From assembly GCA_947579665.1 (NCBI GenBank), contig OX388350.1, positions 41,015,393 through 41,079,392 on the forward strand: a stretch of DNA of 64,000 nucleotides, read 5' to 3'. Below, piece after piece: positions 1 through 12,200 of the stretch (positions are counted from its first letter, which is position 1; every line of letters begins with the position of its first letter). The translations under genes and the position numbers were made by a program. The notes under the pieces are model-generated. The model worked only from the letters and a program-made list of their open reading frames with translations, did not search any database and had not been told where the DNA came from. The DNA is from Sympetrum striolatum (Eukaryota; Arthropoda; Insecta; Odonata; Libellulidae).

Positions 1-485
1 ATGAAATTTGGTATGATGGTCATTTGTAATCCGGGGAGTGACATAGGCTACCTTTTATTTACCTAGCAGCCCCCAGTTCGTCCCCAGTTGGGGTCAAAAA
101 TCTATTTCACGCTATAACTCTAAAGTTAATTATTTATAAAATTTCAAAATTTGTACAATATTAAAAGTCTCCCTAGCGCAAATGATAGGCTAATTTTTGT
201 TGACCCAACTGTACTCGGTTCGACTCCAGAGGGTCGAATAGTTTCCATAAGAAATACATGGGAAGAAATTTTTATCATTTGCACGAAACTTTTCTTTAAA
301 AAAATTAAATTAGAAATAATGGTCCTTTGAAACTAAAACTAACACCAAAACAAAGGAAATAGAATAAAGTTTCTTATTTTGGTCGTAGAATATTGCTTTC
401 ACTTCGAAGTTGTGAGAATTAGTAAGTTAAATACGAAAATTTTATGAGAATCTGATATTCTAAACAACCCGTCGTCAGGGCCAAT

Positions 486-1530
486 CTCGATATCTTTAAA
501 TTCAAATTCGTTAGCATTAGCGCATCATCAACAACCAAGCTTTGTTTATAGCAACACCAGTGTTTGTTGATTCTTTACGTGAAATTGAAGTTTATCGTCG
601 TATTAAATGAATCAAAAGGAAAAGGTGCGAAATGACCTCAGCTGTCGAGGCACCTTCATAATTACTACTACTACTTAAATTAATCTTCTTTCCTCATATA
701 AAGTAATTATATCTTCTTAGCTTGGTAAGTTAATAACTTTCTCATTCTTATTTTCCGCTCTAAATAATTATCGTTTTATTTAGCGTCCCGCTGTGAATTC
801 AATCTATAACGCTGAAGAATAAATCAATCAAGATATTTGAAATATCCCTGAATTCAGTGATTGCTTCCATTGAAGTGTGATAATTGGGCTTAATAAGCAG
901 CAAGGAATGACAAGCCTTTTATAGCTGACTTGAAAGGTAAACGAATTTTGTACTTTTTGCTATAGAATGGGAAATTAAACCAAAAAATGTTTTATTGGAT
1001 CATCTATTGGTGCGTTTAAGTATAGTTACTGTCCACCTACTCGATATCTTTAAATTTGAAATCAAATTCGTTATTATACGCGCGACTGCAACAATCAAGC
1101 TTTGTTTATAGCAACGCCAATATGTATTGATTCTTTACGTGAAATTAATGTTTATCGTCGTATTAAATGAATCTTCTTTTCTCCTATAAAGTTATTATAT
1201 CTTCTTAGCTTGGTAAGTTAATAACTAACTCATTCTTATTTTCCGATCTAAATACTAATCGTTTCATTTAGCATCCCGCCGTGCATTTAATGAATCAAAC
1301 AAGATCGTTAAATTACCCTGAATTCAGTGATTGTTTTCTTTGAAGTGTAAAGAATTGGAATTAAAGCTGCAACGAATCACAATCCTTTTATGCCGGACTG
1401 GGAAGGTAAACGGATTTTATGTTTTTAGATATAGATTTGGAAATGAAACCAAGAAATGTTTTAGTGGATCATCTATTGGTGTGTTTAAGTATAGGTACTA
1501 TCCACCTATATCTTTTCTTGATAGTGATAA
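486..1530 (+). repeat. Internal direct duplication in Helitron-like copy 1
   Basis: Two related segments lie head to tail, at 486-1039 and 1040 to about 1530. Both begin CTCGATATCTTTAAATT, pass through AAGCTTTGTTTATAGCAAC and end near a GGATCATCTATTGGTG phrase. They are clearly diverged from each other, far more than copy 1 is from copy 2. The duplication is therefore older than the tandem arrangement of the whole element. Confidence 0.7.
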
Positions 1531-2113
1531 TCATACATATTGGTATTTTGTTATATCTTAAATAATATGTTTAAATGTTCGTGTTAAACGATTGCCGATA
1601 CGTTATTAAGTTTTTTAGACTATAAAATATGGAACACCTCTCTCAGATTATGGGCGGCTGTCCTTTATGTTTATGCTTCGGTTCTATGCTGGCTGCTCAA
1701 ATATTATCATTATAAATACGCCTAAATATGTATGTTGTATGTTGCAGGATTTAATTATTCCAAAAAATCAAAGTAGTATTCATTTTACGGACTCTAGACA
1801 AGTATCGAAAAAGATAAAATATACATGTATTATTTTCACTGCTGTAACTAAAAGATTGTATGTCTAGGCAAGGACAAATTGGATAAACTGAATAAGAATT
1901 TAGTCGAATAAGCATCATTTCGAAGTATGACCTCTAACAAGATATTTCACTTTTGAAGTCTTTTTCGTTAATTTACTTCTCATTTTCAGTTACATATACT
2001 ATAAAAATTCCCTCTAGAATGAAGTATTGCTGGTATATGGTTTTCCTTCAGTCCAATATTAAACTCGGTAACTTTTTTCAGATATATTACTCTATGCATG
2101 AAAATATCATCTT

Positions 2114-2199
2114 TGAATAAGGAAAGGGTTAAGGTGACTTTTCACATAAGGGCGTGCATCAAGGAAAATTCCCAAGGAAAAACGGACTTGAAAATTCCA
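2114..2199 (-). repeat. SINE body fragment inside Helitron-like copy 1
   Basis: Read on the minus strand, this matches the body of the SINE at 17815-17907, including the blocks CCTTGGGAATTTTCC and GTCACCTTAACC. No tRNA-like head is attached. An equivalent piece at the same place in copy 2 shows it was in the element before the units multiplied. Confidence 0.7.
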
Positions 2200-2646
2200 C
2201 CTCCTCCTCATTCCACGTTTATAAAAATATCGGAAGACAATATTTTTCGTCAACGGTATCTGAAAACATTGAAATTAAATTAAATCCTATTCAAGAGAAG
2301 AGGTAAGAGTTCACTCTGATTTTGCAACATAAAAGTCAAATTATTATTGCAATATAATTAAACAGATGCGCCGCTTACATTATCAATAGGATAAAAATTT
2401 TCTACACAATTCATACAGTTAATTAAACAGCAGAGGGTCATTTATTAAGTGTTAAGTAATTAAATTAAGAAAACGGCCGACACCATCTTAAGGATATTAG
2501 GTGTGAATTCATAAAAGGACGAGTTCTAATTAGATTAACTGCTATACATCGTAATTCGTTTGCGGCGTTTATTTGTTAATTCGTTTATTATATAGTTTCG
2601 ATGATTTCACTGACTCGCTGTCTAACGGACATATTGGACGTGCTAA

Positions 2647-2825
2647 GCGACTGGTTCATTCGTTTTCGTTTGTGGTTTACAAGATTTGTGTGGCTATTTT
2701 TGTGATTTCGTCTCCATTCATTTGCTACTCAGTGGTTTCCTCTATTTGTTGTAGCGACTGGTGCATTAGTTTATTCTGTGATTTACATTTGTGTAGCTGT
2801 TTTTCTGATTTCGTAAGTCACTTAG
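2647..2825 (+). repeat. 107-bp internal tandem repeat near the Helitron-like 3' end
   Basis: GCGACTGGT recurs at 2647 and 2754, and both copies continue through TGTG(G/A)TTTACA to TGATTTCGT, giving nearly two diverged units of 107 bp. The same pair is present in copy 2 (about 5728 and 5835). The 85-codon open frame that spans it in both copies is more easily explained by this repeat than by a protein. Confidence 0.6.
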
Positions 2826-3067
2826 GATGAAGAGAAGTATTGTTTTTTCATAAATTTAAGAGTTCTCATCTCTAAATTTTTTCATATGTAAATTTCATTA
2901 CTTCCGATTTACATTCATTTTTCCGTTGAGAATCAACGGGCACTCCGCTAGTATATAATAAATCTGTAGAGGGGGTCGTGTCTGTACATTGATCCGATTT
3001 CAAAAAAAGTTGTATTGCTGGATACTAGGGTTGTTCCCGAGTTCGAAACACGTTTTAGAAATTTTCA

Positions 3068-3068
<1 letters not shown>

Positions 3069-3122
<54 letters not shown>

Positions 3123-3123
3123 T
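3069..3123 (+). repeat. TGTC tetranucleotide microsatellite
   Basis: About thirteen uninterrupted TGTC units sit just upstream of the ACTATCCAACCGATTTTGAT phrase, inside the 5' part of Helitron-like copy 2. Confidence 0.95.
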
Positions 3124-3641
3124 ACAGTATCACTCAAAAACTATCCAACCGATTTTGATGAAATTTGGTATGATGGTCATTTGTCATCCGGGGAGTGACA
3201 TAGGCTACCTTTTATCCACCTAGCTGTCCCCAGTTCGTGCCCAGTTGGGGTCAAAAATCTACTTCACGCTATAACTCTAAAGTTAATTATTTATAAAATT
3301 TCAAAATTTGTACAATATTAATAGTCTCCCTAGCGCAAATGATAGGCTAATTTTTGTTGACCCAACTGTACTCGGTTCGACTCCAGAGGGTCGAATAGTT
3401 TCCATAAGAAATACATGGGAAGACATTTTTATCATTTGCACGAAACTTTTCTTTAACAAAATTAAATTAGAAATAAAGGTCCTTTGAAACTAAAACTAAC
3501 ACCAAAACAAAGGAAATAGAATAAAGTTTTTTATTATAGTAGTAAAATATTGCTTTCACTTCGAAGTTGTGAGAATTAGTAAGTTAAATACGAAATTTTA
3601 TGAGAATCTGATATTCTAAACAACCCGTCGTCAAGGCCAAT

Positions 3642-4600
3642 CTCGATATCTTTAAATTCAAATTCATTAGCATTAGCGCATCATCAACAACCAAGCTTTG
3701 TTTATAGCAACACCAGTGTTTGTTGATTCTTTACGTGAAATGAATGTTTATCGTCGTATTAAATGAATCAAAAGGAAAAGGTGCGAAATGACCTCAGCTG
3801 TCGAGGCACCTTCATAATTACTACTACTACTTAAATTAATCTTCTTTCCTCATATAATCGTTTTATTTAGCGTCCCGCTGTGAATTTGATCTTTAACGCT
3901 GAAGAATAAATCAATCAAGATATTTGAAATATCCTTGAATTCAGTGATTGCTTCCATTGAAGTGTCAATAATTGGGCTTAATAAGCAGCAAGAAATGACA
4001 AGCCTTTGATAGCTGACTTGAAAGGTAAACGAATTTTGTACTTTTAGATATAGAATGGGAAATTAAACCAAGAAATTTTTTATTGGATCATCTATTGGTG
4101 TGTTTAAGTATAGTTACTGTCCACCTACATCCACCTACTCGATATCTTTAAATTTGAATTCAAATTCGTTAGCATACGCGCGACTGCAACAATCAAGCTT
4201 TGTTTACAGCAACGCCAATATGTATTGATTATTTACGTGAAATTAATGTCTTCTTTTCTGATATAAAGTAATTATATCATCTTAGCTTGGTAAGTTGATA
4301 ACTTTCTCATTCTTAATTTCCGATCTAAATACTAATTGTTTCATATAGCGTCCCGCCGTGCTTTTAATGAATCAATCAAGATCGTTGAAATACCCCTGAA
4401 TTCAGTGATTGCTTTCTTTGAAGTGTAAAGAATTGGAATTTAAGCAGCAAGGAATCTCAATCCTTTTATGCCGGACTGGAAAGGTAAACGAATTTTGTGT
4501 TTTTAGATATAGAATTGGAAATTAAACCAAGAAATGTTTTAGTGGATCATCTATTGGTGTGTTTAAGTATAGGTACTATCCACCTATATCTTTTCTTGAT
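3642..4600 (+). repeat. Internal direct duplication in Helitron-like copy 2
   Basis: This is the counterpart of the duplication in copy 1, with sub-units starting at 3642 and 4138. Deletions have shortened both sub-units. A small extra repeat of CCACCTAC marks the junction near 4121-4139. Confidence 0.7.
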
Positions 4601-5191
4601 AGTGATAATCATACATATTGGTATTTTTTTATATCTTAAATAATATGTTTAAATGTTCGTGATAAGCGATTGCCGATACGTTATTAAGTATTTTAGACTA
4701 TAAAATATGGAACACCTCTCTCAGATTATGGGCGGCTGTCCTTTATTTTTATGCTTCGGTTCTATGCTGGCTGCTCAAATAATATCATTAGAAATACGCC
4801 TCAATATGTATGTTGTATGTTGCAGGGTTTAATTATTCCAAATAATCAAAGTAGTATTCATTTTACGGACTCTAGACAAGTATCGAAGGAGATTAAATAT
4901 ACCTGTATTATTTTCATTGCTGTAACTAATAGATTCTATGTCTAGGCAAGGACAAATTGGATAAACTGAATAAGAATTTAGTCGAATAATCATCATTTCG
5001 AAGTATGACCTCTAACAAGATATTTCACTTTCGAAGTCTTTTTCGTTAATTTACTTCTCATTTTCAGTTACATATGCTATAGAAATTCCCGCTAGAATGA
5101 AGTATTGCTGGTATATGGTTTTCCTTCAGTCCAATAGTAAACTCGGGAACTTTTTTCAGATATGTTACTCTATACATGAAAATATCATCTT

Positions 5192-5276
5192 TGAATAAGG
5201 AAAGGGTTACGGTGACTTTTCACATAAGGGTGTGCACCCAGGAAAATTCCCAAGGAAAAACGGACTTGAAAATTCC
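5192..5276 (-). repeat. SINE body fragment inside Helitron-like copy 2
   Basis: This is the counterpart of 2114-2199. Here the block TGTGCACCCAGGAAAATTCC is closer to the free-standing SINE copies at 17.8 and 42.1 kb than the copy 1 version is. Confidence 0.7.
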
Positions 5277-6034
5277 ACCTCCTCCTCATTCCACGTTTAT
5301 AAAAAATATCGGAAGACAATATTTTTCGTCAACGGTATCTGAAAACATTGAAATTAAACTAAATCCTATTCAAGAGAAGAGGTAAGAGTTAACTCTGATT
5401 TTGCAACATAAAGGTAAAATTATTATTGCGATATAATTAAACAGATGCGCCGCTTACATTATCAATAGGATAAAAATTTTCTTCACAATTCTAACAGTCA
5501 ATTTAACAGCAGAGGGTTATTTATTAAGAGTTAAGTAATTAAATTAAAGAACAGCCGACGCCATCTTAAGGATAAATTAGGTGTTAAATCATAAAAGGAC
5601 GAGTTCTAATTAGATTAACTACTATATATCGTCATTAAATTTGCGGCGTTTATTTGTTAATTCGTTTATTTGATAGTTGCGATGATTTCACTGACTCGCT
5701 GTGTAACGGACATATTAGACGTGCTAAGCGACTGGTTCATTCGTTTTTGTTTGTGGTTTACAAGATTTGTGTGGCTATTTTTGTGATTTCGTCTCCATTC
5801 ATTTGGTACTCAGTTGTTTCCTCTATTTGTTGTAGCGACTGGTGCATTAGTTTATTCTGTGATTTACATTTGTGTAGCTGTTTATGTGATTTCGTAAGTC
5901 ACATAGGATGAAGAGAAGTATTGTTTTTTCATAAATTTAAGAGTTCTCATATCTAAATTTTTTCATATGTAAATTTCATTACCTTTCGTTTTACATTCGT
6001 TTTTCCGTTGAGAATCAACGGGCACTCCGCTAGT

Positions 6035-6985
6035 AGAAGATAAAGGGGATTGAATGAATGGCAAAGGAAAACCGTGACGATGGGCAAGGATACAAATAAA
6101 ATAGAAGTGAAGAGCTATAATCAGCCGCAGAAAACAAACCTCGGGGTAAAATAATTTAGAAAAACATGAGAGGATGCATGCAAACATAATATAGGTTTTA
6201 TAACTGGAATAAATATTCCCTAAAAACAATAGAAAATATCCTACGAGTAGATACGTAACAAGATCTTTCGTTAACTTTAAAAGAACATATTTATTTTGCA
6301 TCGCTAGATGATGGCTGTCTTTCAATGCGAAACCAATAGCAACTGAAAATACAACTTTTGACAAAATATTGCTTTATTTTGGTTTAGTTATGACGTTCTA
6401 GGAACATAATCATATATGTAATCCAAGAGAAGTGTTGTTGTCTTGATATGCATATCTATATAGATCGAATCGAGATCTTTTTGTGAAGCGGCTATTAAAT
6501 GATAAACTTCTTTGAAACATATCTCACTTCATGAAATTTTACATTGACATACAAATACAATAGTTAATTGCTTCTAAAATAACAAATATGCATATTTTCT
6601 GCCTATCGTTTTACTTGTGGCACAATTACACGTCAAAAAGTTGCTATAAAAGTTTACTGGAGTGGTTACCAGTATTATAACGAATTATACTTTATAAAGG
6701 TATACAGTACGTATTTTTGAACAAATATCACATTTTGTCTATCTTTTTCTTTATCAGAAAAGTCAAAGTACCACTACAATTCATGGGGAACTTTTTCATG
6801 ATTTAAAATCATACTTAATCAGCGATAAGTAATTAAAATTTATCCTAGGTTAAATAAAATAATCTTACTTTAGAATAGGCTGTTTAATTCACGAGCAATT
6901 AAAATCCACAAAACATTCTCAAAAAAAGACAGTAGTTTCCATGATAATTTAAAGCCCTAAAGTTATTAACCTCTCAGGCGACAGA
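6035..6985. other. AT-rich spacer, no gene seen
   Basis: This is unique AT-rich DNA after the Helitron end. A 133-codon minus-strand frame (5963-6364) has a TTG at its head and runs into the transposon end, so it is not accepted as a gene. Confidence 0.5.
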
Positions 6986-6989
6986 AACA

Positions 6990-7170
6990 CTCCTTATCCT
7001 CAGATTGAATCCTGATAAGGATCAGGATAAGACGGAGAGTTAAAAGAGTGGGACCGAGAACTGAACCTTGCGGAATACGGACCAACTTCTGGGCGAGTTA
7101 AAGGGCCGAAGCGGAAGTGGTAGAGGAGAGAATTTCCGAAAGGGGGAGAACAAGGGAATGGAGGTCAATT
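6990..7170 (-). pseudogene. Non-LTR retrotransposon reverse transcriptase fragment (PQGSVLGP motif)
   Basis: On the minus strand, one frame (about 7084 down to 7035) reads VRIPQGSVLGPTLLTL. This closely matches the conserved reverse transcriptase block usually seen as GVPQGSVLGPxLF in CR1/Jockey-type non-LTR elements. Upstream, pieces such as LPLSEILSSTTS sit in nearby frames where the family has its SNR...SS linker, but stops and frameshifts interrupt them. The catalytic aspartate blocks cannot be recognised here. The plus strand of the same DNA gives a misleading GPRTEPCG-like peptide, which is its antisense shadow. This is a dead fragment of a retroelement polymerase. Confidence 0.62.
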
Positions 7171-9270
7171 AGAAACAAAGTGAAGGGAGAAAAGGAAATT
7201 AAGGGCTGATATAATGAAATAAAGGAAGAACGAGAACAGGGAAGAGAAACGTTTAATGCCTTAAAACGCTCGACTATGCAGATGCCTTCTAAATTTAAAA
7301 TGCGAATGTTTAAAAATCGAATTATCGGAGAAATTGACGTCTAAAAATATAATCGTTGCTTTGATATGGAAATAAATATAATAAAAACTGAAAAGGAGAT
7401 TTTGTAAATGACTATAAATGTAATAACACTAAAATTTTTTAAGGCCAAAGAAAGGATTCCTTTCTTTTATAAATTAGAAGTTACAGAAGAAACCTAACTA
7501 ACTAGAAGGACCTATGGAGTGAAAGAAAGTATAAAACATTTATCATTTGAAGGTAAAATATTTTGAGATAAAAATATTTGGTAAAGAGTGTCATATGATT
7601 TAAAGATATAATGATATCTGAGATCATAAGCTGTGATATTGAGCATCTACCCGCGGAAGATTTTCGTTGGAGTCTAAGACTCGTATGACATTTTTACGAA
7701 ATAAATCTTTGTAGTTAAGGTTGAATAACGATTTTTGTAATTTGATGCACATGAACCCATCGAAAGGTAGGACTCTCATGTATGTATCTTTGTAGAATTT
7801 TTAAAGTCAAATTATGTGAAAATGAGATGAAGATCGGGATTTAAAAGGTGCTTTTCTATTTAATTATATCCAATAACTATTTCGAAAAGAGCAAGCTGTA
7901 AATTAGTGAGTTAATTGATTTATATAAAACCACCAATATTCACGCAACGAAATTATGCATTGGACATGAATAAAACTTATTTTTTAAAATACCCTGAGAA
8001 ATGGTACTGTTTGAACTCCCTCAAATAATATTTTCGTAACAATTAGAGATATATAATTAACTGCAACAAAGTATTGAGAATATACTCAAACATTAGACCT
8101 AATATACACCTTCAAGAAGCATGCTACAATGCTCATCTCATGTCTACACTAAATATCAAAGAATGAATATCAAATCATCATCACTTACAGAGATAACATA
8201 TCAAACGACTCAAAGCTAACGCAACTTACAAGCTTATATTATTCCGGTACACATTTCGTTTCCTGTCAGACCTTTCTCCGAATGAATAATGATATGACTA
8301 CTGATTGGTTTTATTGAAACACTCCTTCCATCATGGCCAATCCTATATTTAATTAGCTCTCTGGGATTTTATCCTTCAATTTAATCAACGCCACGTGGAA
8401 TGGTGTTTGTTGATTTTGCTTCGCTTGCCTGATGGAAAACAAAGATCGTTATTAACCCAAAATATTGTTTGTCCTTGTAAAAACTTCCGTAACTAGCTAA
8501 CTCGTTTAAGTTGCATACCGTTCTCTTTGCGGGAAATTTTTCATATAGTTTGGAGAACTTAGTTACATGTGCCTACGGAATCAATTAATTTCCTCTTATG
8601 ATTAATGCACAACTTAGCACCTAATCTTCACTTACCCTATCTCTCCGGTTTCATGCACATATGACCTGTGTAATCCTTTCCAGGTAATGCTGTTCTTGAC
8701 TGAACTAATTTAATTCTTCACCTTCTGTTGGATATTAATTTTCTTGAACACAAACAGGAACCGATGAAGGAAAGCGATATAAATGTAAGTGATATGCCAA
8801 TTACTAATAAAGATCCGGTGATATCTTGGAAATATCTATGAAATATTCACCCCATATGTTGGTTTGAATGGTGTACTTGAATCAAAAACTTTATCTTAGA
8901 TTTAATTACTAGAATAAATAAGTAGATTGACTCGTAGAATGACTGATTATTTAAGGCTATCCAAAATTTCTAATCTTTTGAACTTTTTTCGTAATGTGGT
9001 ATAAAGATCTTCATGGTTATTGATAATAAATATTCTTAATGACAAGAACTGTTAAAATTTAGCTGAAATAAGATAAACGACAAATTATTTGCAGTGAAGC
9101 ATTTTGTTCCTTATTAAGGAAGATCACATGATCACCGTTAGTTTAAATTATACTCAAAATAATCTCTCGAAATCGTTAGAGATGGAACTCCTAGTTTCAA
9201 GGAGTATACCTCCTCGTGCTATGTTTAACTCCCTTCCATCATCATTAGTAAATATTTAAACCAACATCGG
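7171..9270. other. AT-rich DNA, no feature recognised
   Basis: There is no long open frame, tRNA-like box or clear inverted repeat. The stretch holds only scattered A/T runs. Confidence 0.5.
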
Positions 9271-9274
9271 GGCT

Positions 9275-9720
9275 AAACGCTTTACACGAACAAACCCACG
9301 CTTATAGAATCCTCACAACGCGAGCTACAATCGTACGTACGCAAATTTAGATCTTCCTGTACCGATTTACACCGACAAACAGTTTCCGCTGAAACGCTCC
9401 GTGGAATCGGACGGACAAAACGTCGGAGCGACAGTTGTTGCATGTTTGCGGGAGTAAAGTCCTGTGATTGCCTACGACTCCTCGGGGCAGCCAAATCCGC
9501 GGTCAGGCGCCGGCCGAGGGGGCGGGAATTAACGCTGTATCCTGCGGTTTGTCAAAGCGTCGGAAATCCCCTCGTTTTATTGCAGCGAAAACAAACTTAT
9601 CGCAGCAACAAACACCCAGCCTTAAAACGCATGTCTCTTTTGCCACTCTTTAGTGTATATATGTATCGGAAAAACTTCATGGAAGGAATTACCAAAGAGC
9701 GATGTTGTGATTGGGTGTAA
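9275..9720. other. GC-rich island
   Basis: The segment is CpG-bearing and GC-richer than its surroundings, with overlapping short open frames on both strands (9282-9494 minus, 9442-9720 plus). No product is recognisable. The frames follow from low stop-codon density in GC-rich DNA. It could be a regulatory element, a promoter island or an old exon. Confidence 0.4.
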
Positions 9721-10137
9721 ATAGATGTGCGCTGCGTAGATCGGGTCGCTCAAAGGAAAATCGAGAGTTTATTTTTCCCCGATCTATATTTCCGGAACCG
9801 TCCTATATTTTGACTGTTTTTACGACTCCCGGAAATACGGAATTCCTGCGCTTTTTATCTAAAGAGTGGAAATGGACCGGAAGAAAACTTTCAAAAGAAA
9901 TGTTTGAACGAGCTGATATAGGAAAATAAACGCTACGCAATGAAAGCGTAACGGTTGTCGACTCTTTTAAGTCTCTTCAATTATGGGTTACGTTTAGATA
10001 TTTTCATACCTGAAAACTTCATACGCAGTATTTTATAACCTTTCTGTAACCTATATACACAATCTTTTACTAAACTCAATAAGTTCAAGCTTGACATGAA
10101 AAAAGTTCGTTTAAAAACTATTTTAGCTTTCACGAAT

Positions 10138-10280
10138 TAAAATAAAAACTCTAAAAAAACAGTACACTTCCACAAGATCCACAACACACAACAACTTCCA
10201 CAACCAGTCGTTGTTTTGTACTGTATTTAGTGTTTTGTATCTTGTAGAACTTTACTGGTTTTTATAGTTTTTATTTTACT
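10138..10280. repeat. Imperfect inverted repeat, MITE-like
   Basis: The left arm (10138-10190, with TAAAATAAAAACT and CCACAAGATCCACAACAC) is an imperfect reverse complement of the right arm (10229-10279, with GTGTTTTGTATCTTGTAGAA and TAGTTTTTATTTTA). The central part contains ACCAGTCG followed by a T/G-rich stretch, and so resembles the region after ACCGGTCG in the 43.46 kb hairpin. It may be a degenerate member of that family. Confidence 0.55.
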
Positions 10281-10299
10281 TTGTGAAAATAAAAATAAT

Positions 10300-11690
10300 T
10301 TATTATCATTAACAAAAAGCTAACGCGCTTCCCACTGCTTTCAGGGAATCAACGCAAACTATCCCAAGGAAATGGATGAGATAAGTAGCCTCAATCAATA
10401 AGCATTATTTAAATACATCAACGGAAGTCCATTAATAAAAGATTATTTTTAGGGTTTAACAAGGTGTTTCTATTCACGCTTACTTTCCTCTTTTAGAATA
10501 CTATTAATTTAAGGCAAATTTGAGAGACTTTCTAAAGATAAAGACGGCATAGAGAACTGAATTTGCACATCAAAGGAAGTTTGTATTTGCCGTGCTTAAT
10601 ATTTCGGAGAGCTTTTAGGAGGATGAAATCTTCGCTGTTTCAAAAAAAAACTATTTTAACTACTTCTATCACCATAAGTGCATGTTATCTATTAGCATTA
10701 TGAAAAATACCATTGGCTTGGACATTTAATTTCATCAGAAATTATTTGGAATATCCGAAAAACATTTCAATGTTTTAATTTAAAAACACAATAAATATTA
10801 AATTCAAACGCGTTTAAACTCTATAAGTGGAATTGTTATTGTATTTTCATTCATTAAATTAGGTCTATATAACTTTATTAATTAGTATTATATATTTGTT
10901 ATGTAAGTACTGTTATATGACACGTTATATTTTGTTATTTATGGCTATAAGTTACTTTACTCATTCCAATGCATTGCTTAGCAGTTTTTAAATTTCTTTG
11001 TATTTTACTTACATTTGTTATAACTATTTTTTCGGTAAGAATGTGAAGAATCAAGACACATCGACTGATTTTCACAGAAATAATCAAGGTAGAGTTACTT
11101 ATTATTTTGGAGTACTGGTATGCTGTTTCATCCTAAATAACTTCTTTTAGTTTAATAGCTTCCTAAATCTATACTACTATATTACTATAGTATAGTATAG
11201 TACTATATTACTTTTCTCGTTCTTACGTCTCATTCAATCTATATATGTTTGATATAAGAGTAAAATTTGGATTCTAAACGAATATTCTTAATTAAAGGAT
11301 AATTTGATAGTTTCTACGTTTTTCGAACAAACCCAAAACGGTCATAACGTTACGTTACAACAGAGTTCTAAGGAAAGTATCGGAACCAACATCGATTTAG
11401 TATTCTGAAGTCTCCATCTTTATATTCATTAAAACAAGAACTAGGAAAATAACTTTTCAGACAAATCTAAACCGTTACTCGCCAGTTAGTTGATTTTATA
11501 TTCATCAGTTTCTGTGTCTCAACTCTTCTGAATACACCTTTTTAAGACAAATCTGAGTTAAATTAAGCATATAAGTAGATAAAGAGGCACCGGACTATCA
11601 GCCCTCTCATTTCAAGTCGCTGTTTGAAGTCTCAGAATAAGAAACCTAAAGACACAGTTTCGACCCACTTCCTCATTCGGGAACATGATG
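10300..11690. other. AT-rich DNA with a short simple repeat
   Basis: No gene is seen. Around 11170-11212 there is a palindromic run built from TATAGTA/TACTATA units. The rest is ordinary AT-rich sequence. Confidence 0.5.
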
Positions 11691-11699
11691 GACCTCAGA

Positions 11700-12200
11700 C
11701 TCAAAGAAAACCGCTGATAAGCAGTCGCGGGGAGATATGGGGAAGAGGAACGACCCTACTCTTTTCCTATCAATTAACTCCTCCTGCACCCTAACAAAGG
11801 GAAACTTAATCTCAGCCGAACACACCAGGAAAATTCGCGATCGTGGAGAGATCGATTCGGCGGCTCCGAACCTAAATGCAGCACGCTGTAACGAACTTTA
11901 TCTCCGACTCTACAATTACACGGGAATAATGACTCCCCGCATTGTGCAGACTTCATCATTAACCGCGCCTTTGATCCCGTGCACCGTGGTGCTCCGTGCA
12001 ACATGGTCGATAACGTCTAAAGAAGGCTATGAGCGGCTTGTGCAGCGTCCAGTGGTTTGGTCTTGAGCAATGACGTCAGCTGAGCAAGAAGAGGAAAGGC
12101 GGACTCGAGTTAAGTGGTTTAGAAAAGGCTCTCACGTTTCCTGCTTTAATATTCACGTCTTGTCGACGACGGGTAATCTCATGTTGACACTTCGCTCGGC
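11700..12200. other. GC-rich island with a CRE-like TGACGTCA site
   Basis: This is a GC-richer segment with overlapping open frames on both strands (11737-12066 plus, 11774-12004 minus), neither of which resembles a known protein. It contains TGACGTCA near 12070, the palindromic CREB/ATF-type consensus. A regulatory role is only a suggestion. Confidence 0.35.

Larger units (their letters stand above)
1..2952 (+). mobile_element. Helitron-like non-autonomous element, copy 1 (5' end outside window)
   Basis: This is the 3' ~2.95 kb of a unit repeated directly at 2953-6034; base 1 corresponds to base 3158, so about 205 bases of its 5' end lie upstream. It opens in the phrase around GATGAAATTTGGTATGATGG, of a kind often found near the 5' ends of arthropod Helitrons. 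It closes with a perfect 7-bp hairpin (2923-2939, CCGTTGA/TCAACGG) followed closely by CTAGT (2948-2952), which fits the Helitron 3' end rule (hairpin then CTRRT). The next base is A rather than the T expected from AT-target insertion, so the exact end is not certain. No Rep/helicase coding sequence is visible, so the element is non-autonomous. Short open frames at 1667-1867 and 2573-2830 reappear in copy 2 but resemble no family I know. Confidence 0.72.
2953..6034 (+). mobile_element. Helitron-like non-autonomous element, copy 2 (apparently complete, ~3.1 kb)
   Basis: This unit is joined directly to the end of copy 1 and is close to identical to it apart from scattered substitutions and small indels. 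It lacks about 75 bases found in copy 1 near 698-772, and a further ~24 bases near 4248. Its 5' portion holds a TGTC microsatellite and the GATTTTGATGAAATTTGGTA phrase. It ends in the hairpin at 6005-6021 and CTAGT at 6030-6034. The canonical 5' TC dinucleotide is not evident at the junction, so the left boundary is inferred from the end of copy 1. Head-to-tail Helitron arrays are a known outcome of rolling-circle transposition that reads past the terminator. Confidence 0.72.

Noticed and set aside
3069..3123. TGTC repeat as a CRISPR-like array
   Set aside because: It is an uninterrupted tetranucleotide microsatellite with no spacers, in a eukaryotic transposon.
5963..6364. 133-codon minus-strand open frame
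   Set aside because: It starts at TTG, runs into the Helitron terminus, and its hydrophobic composition follows from AT-rich DNA.
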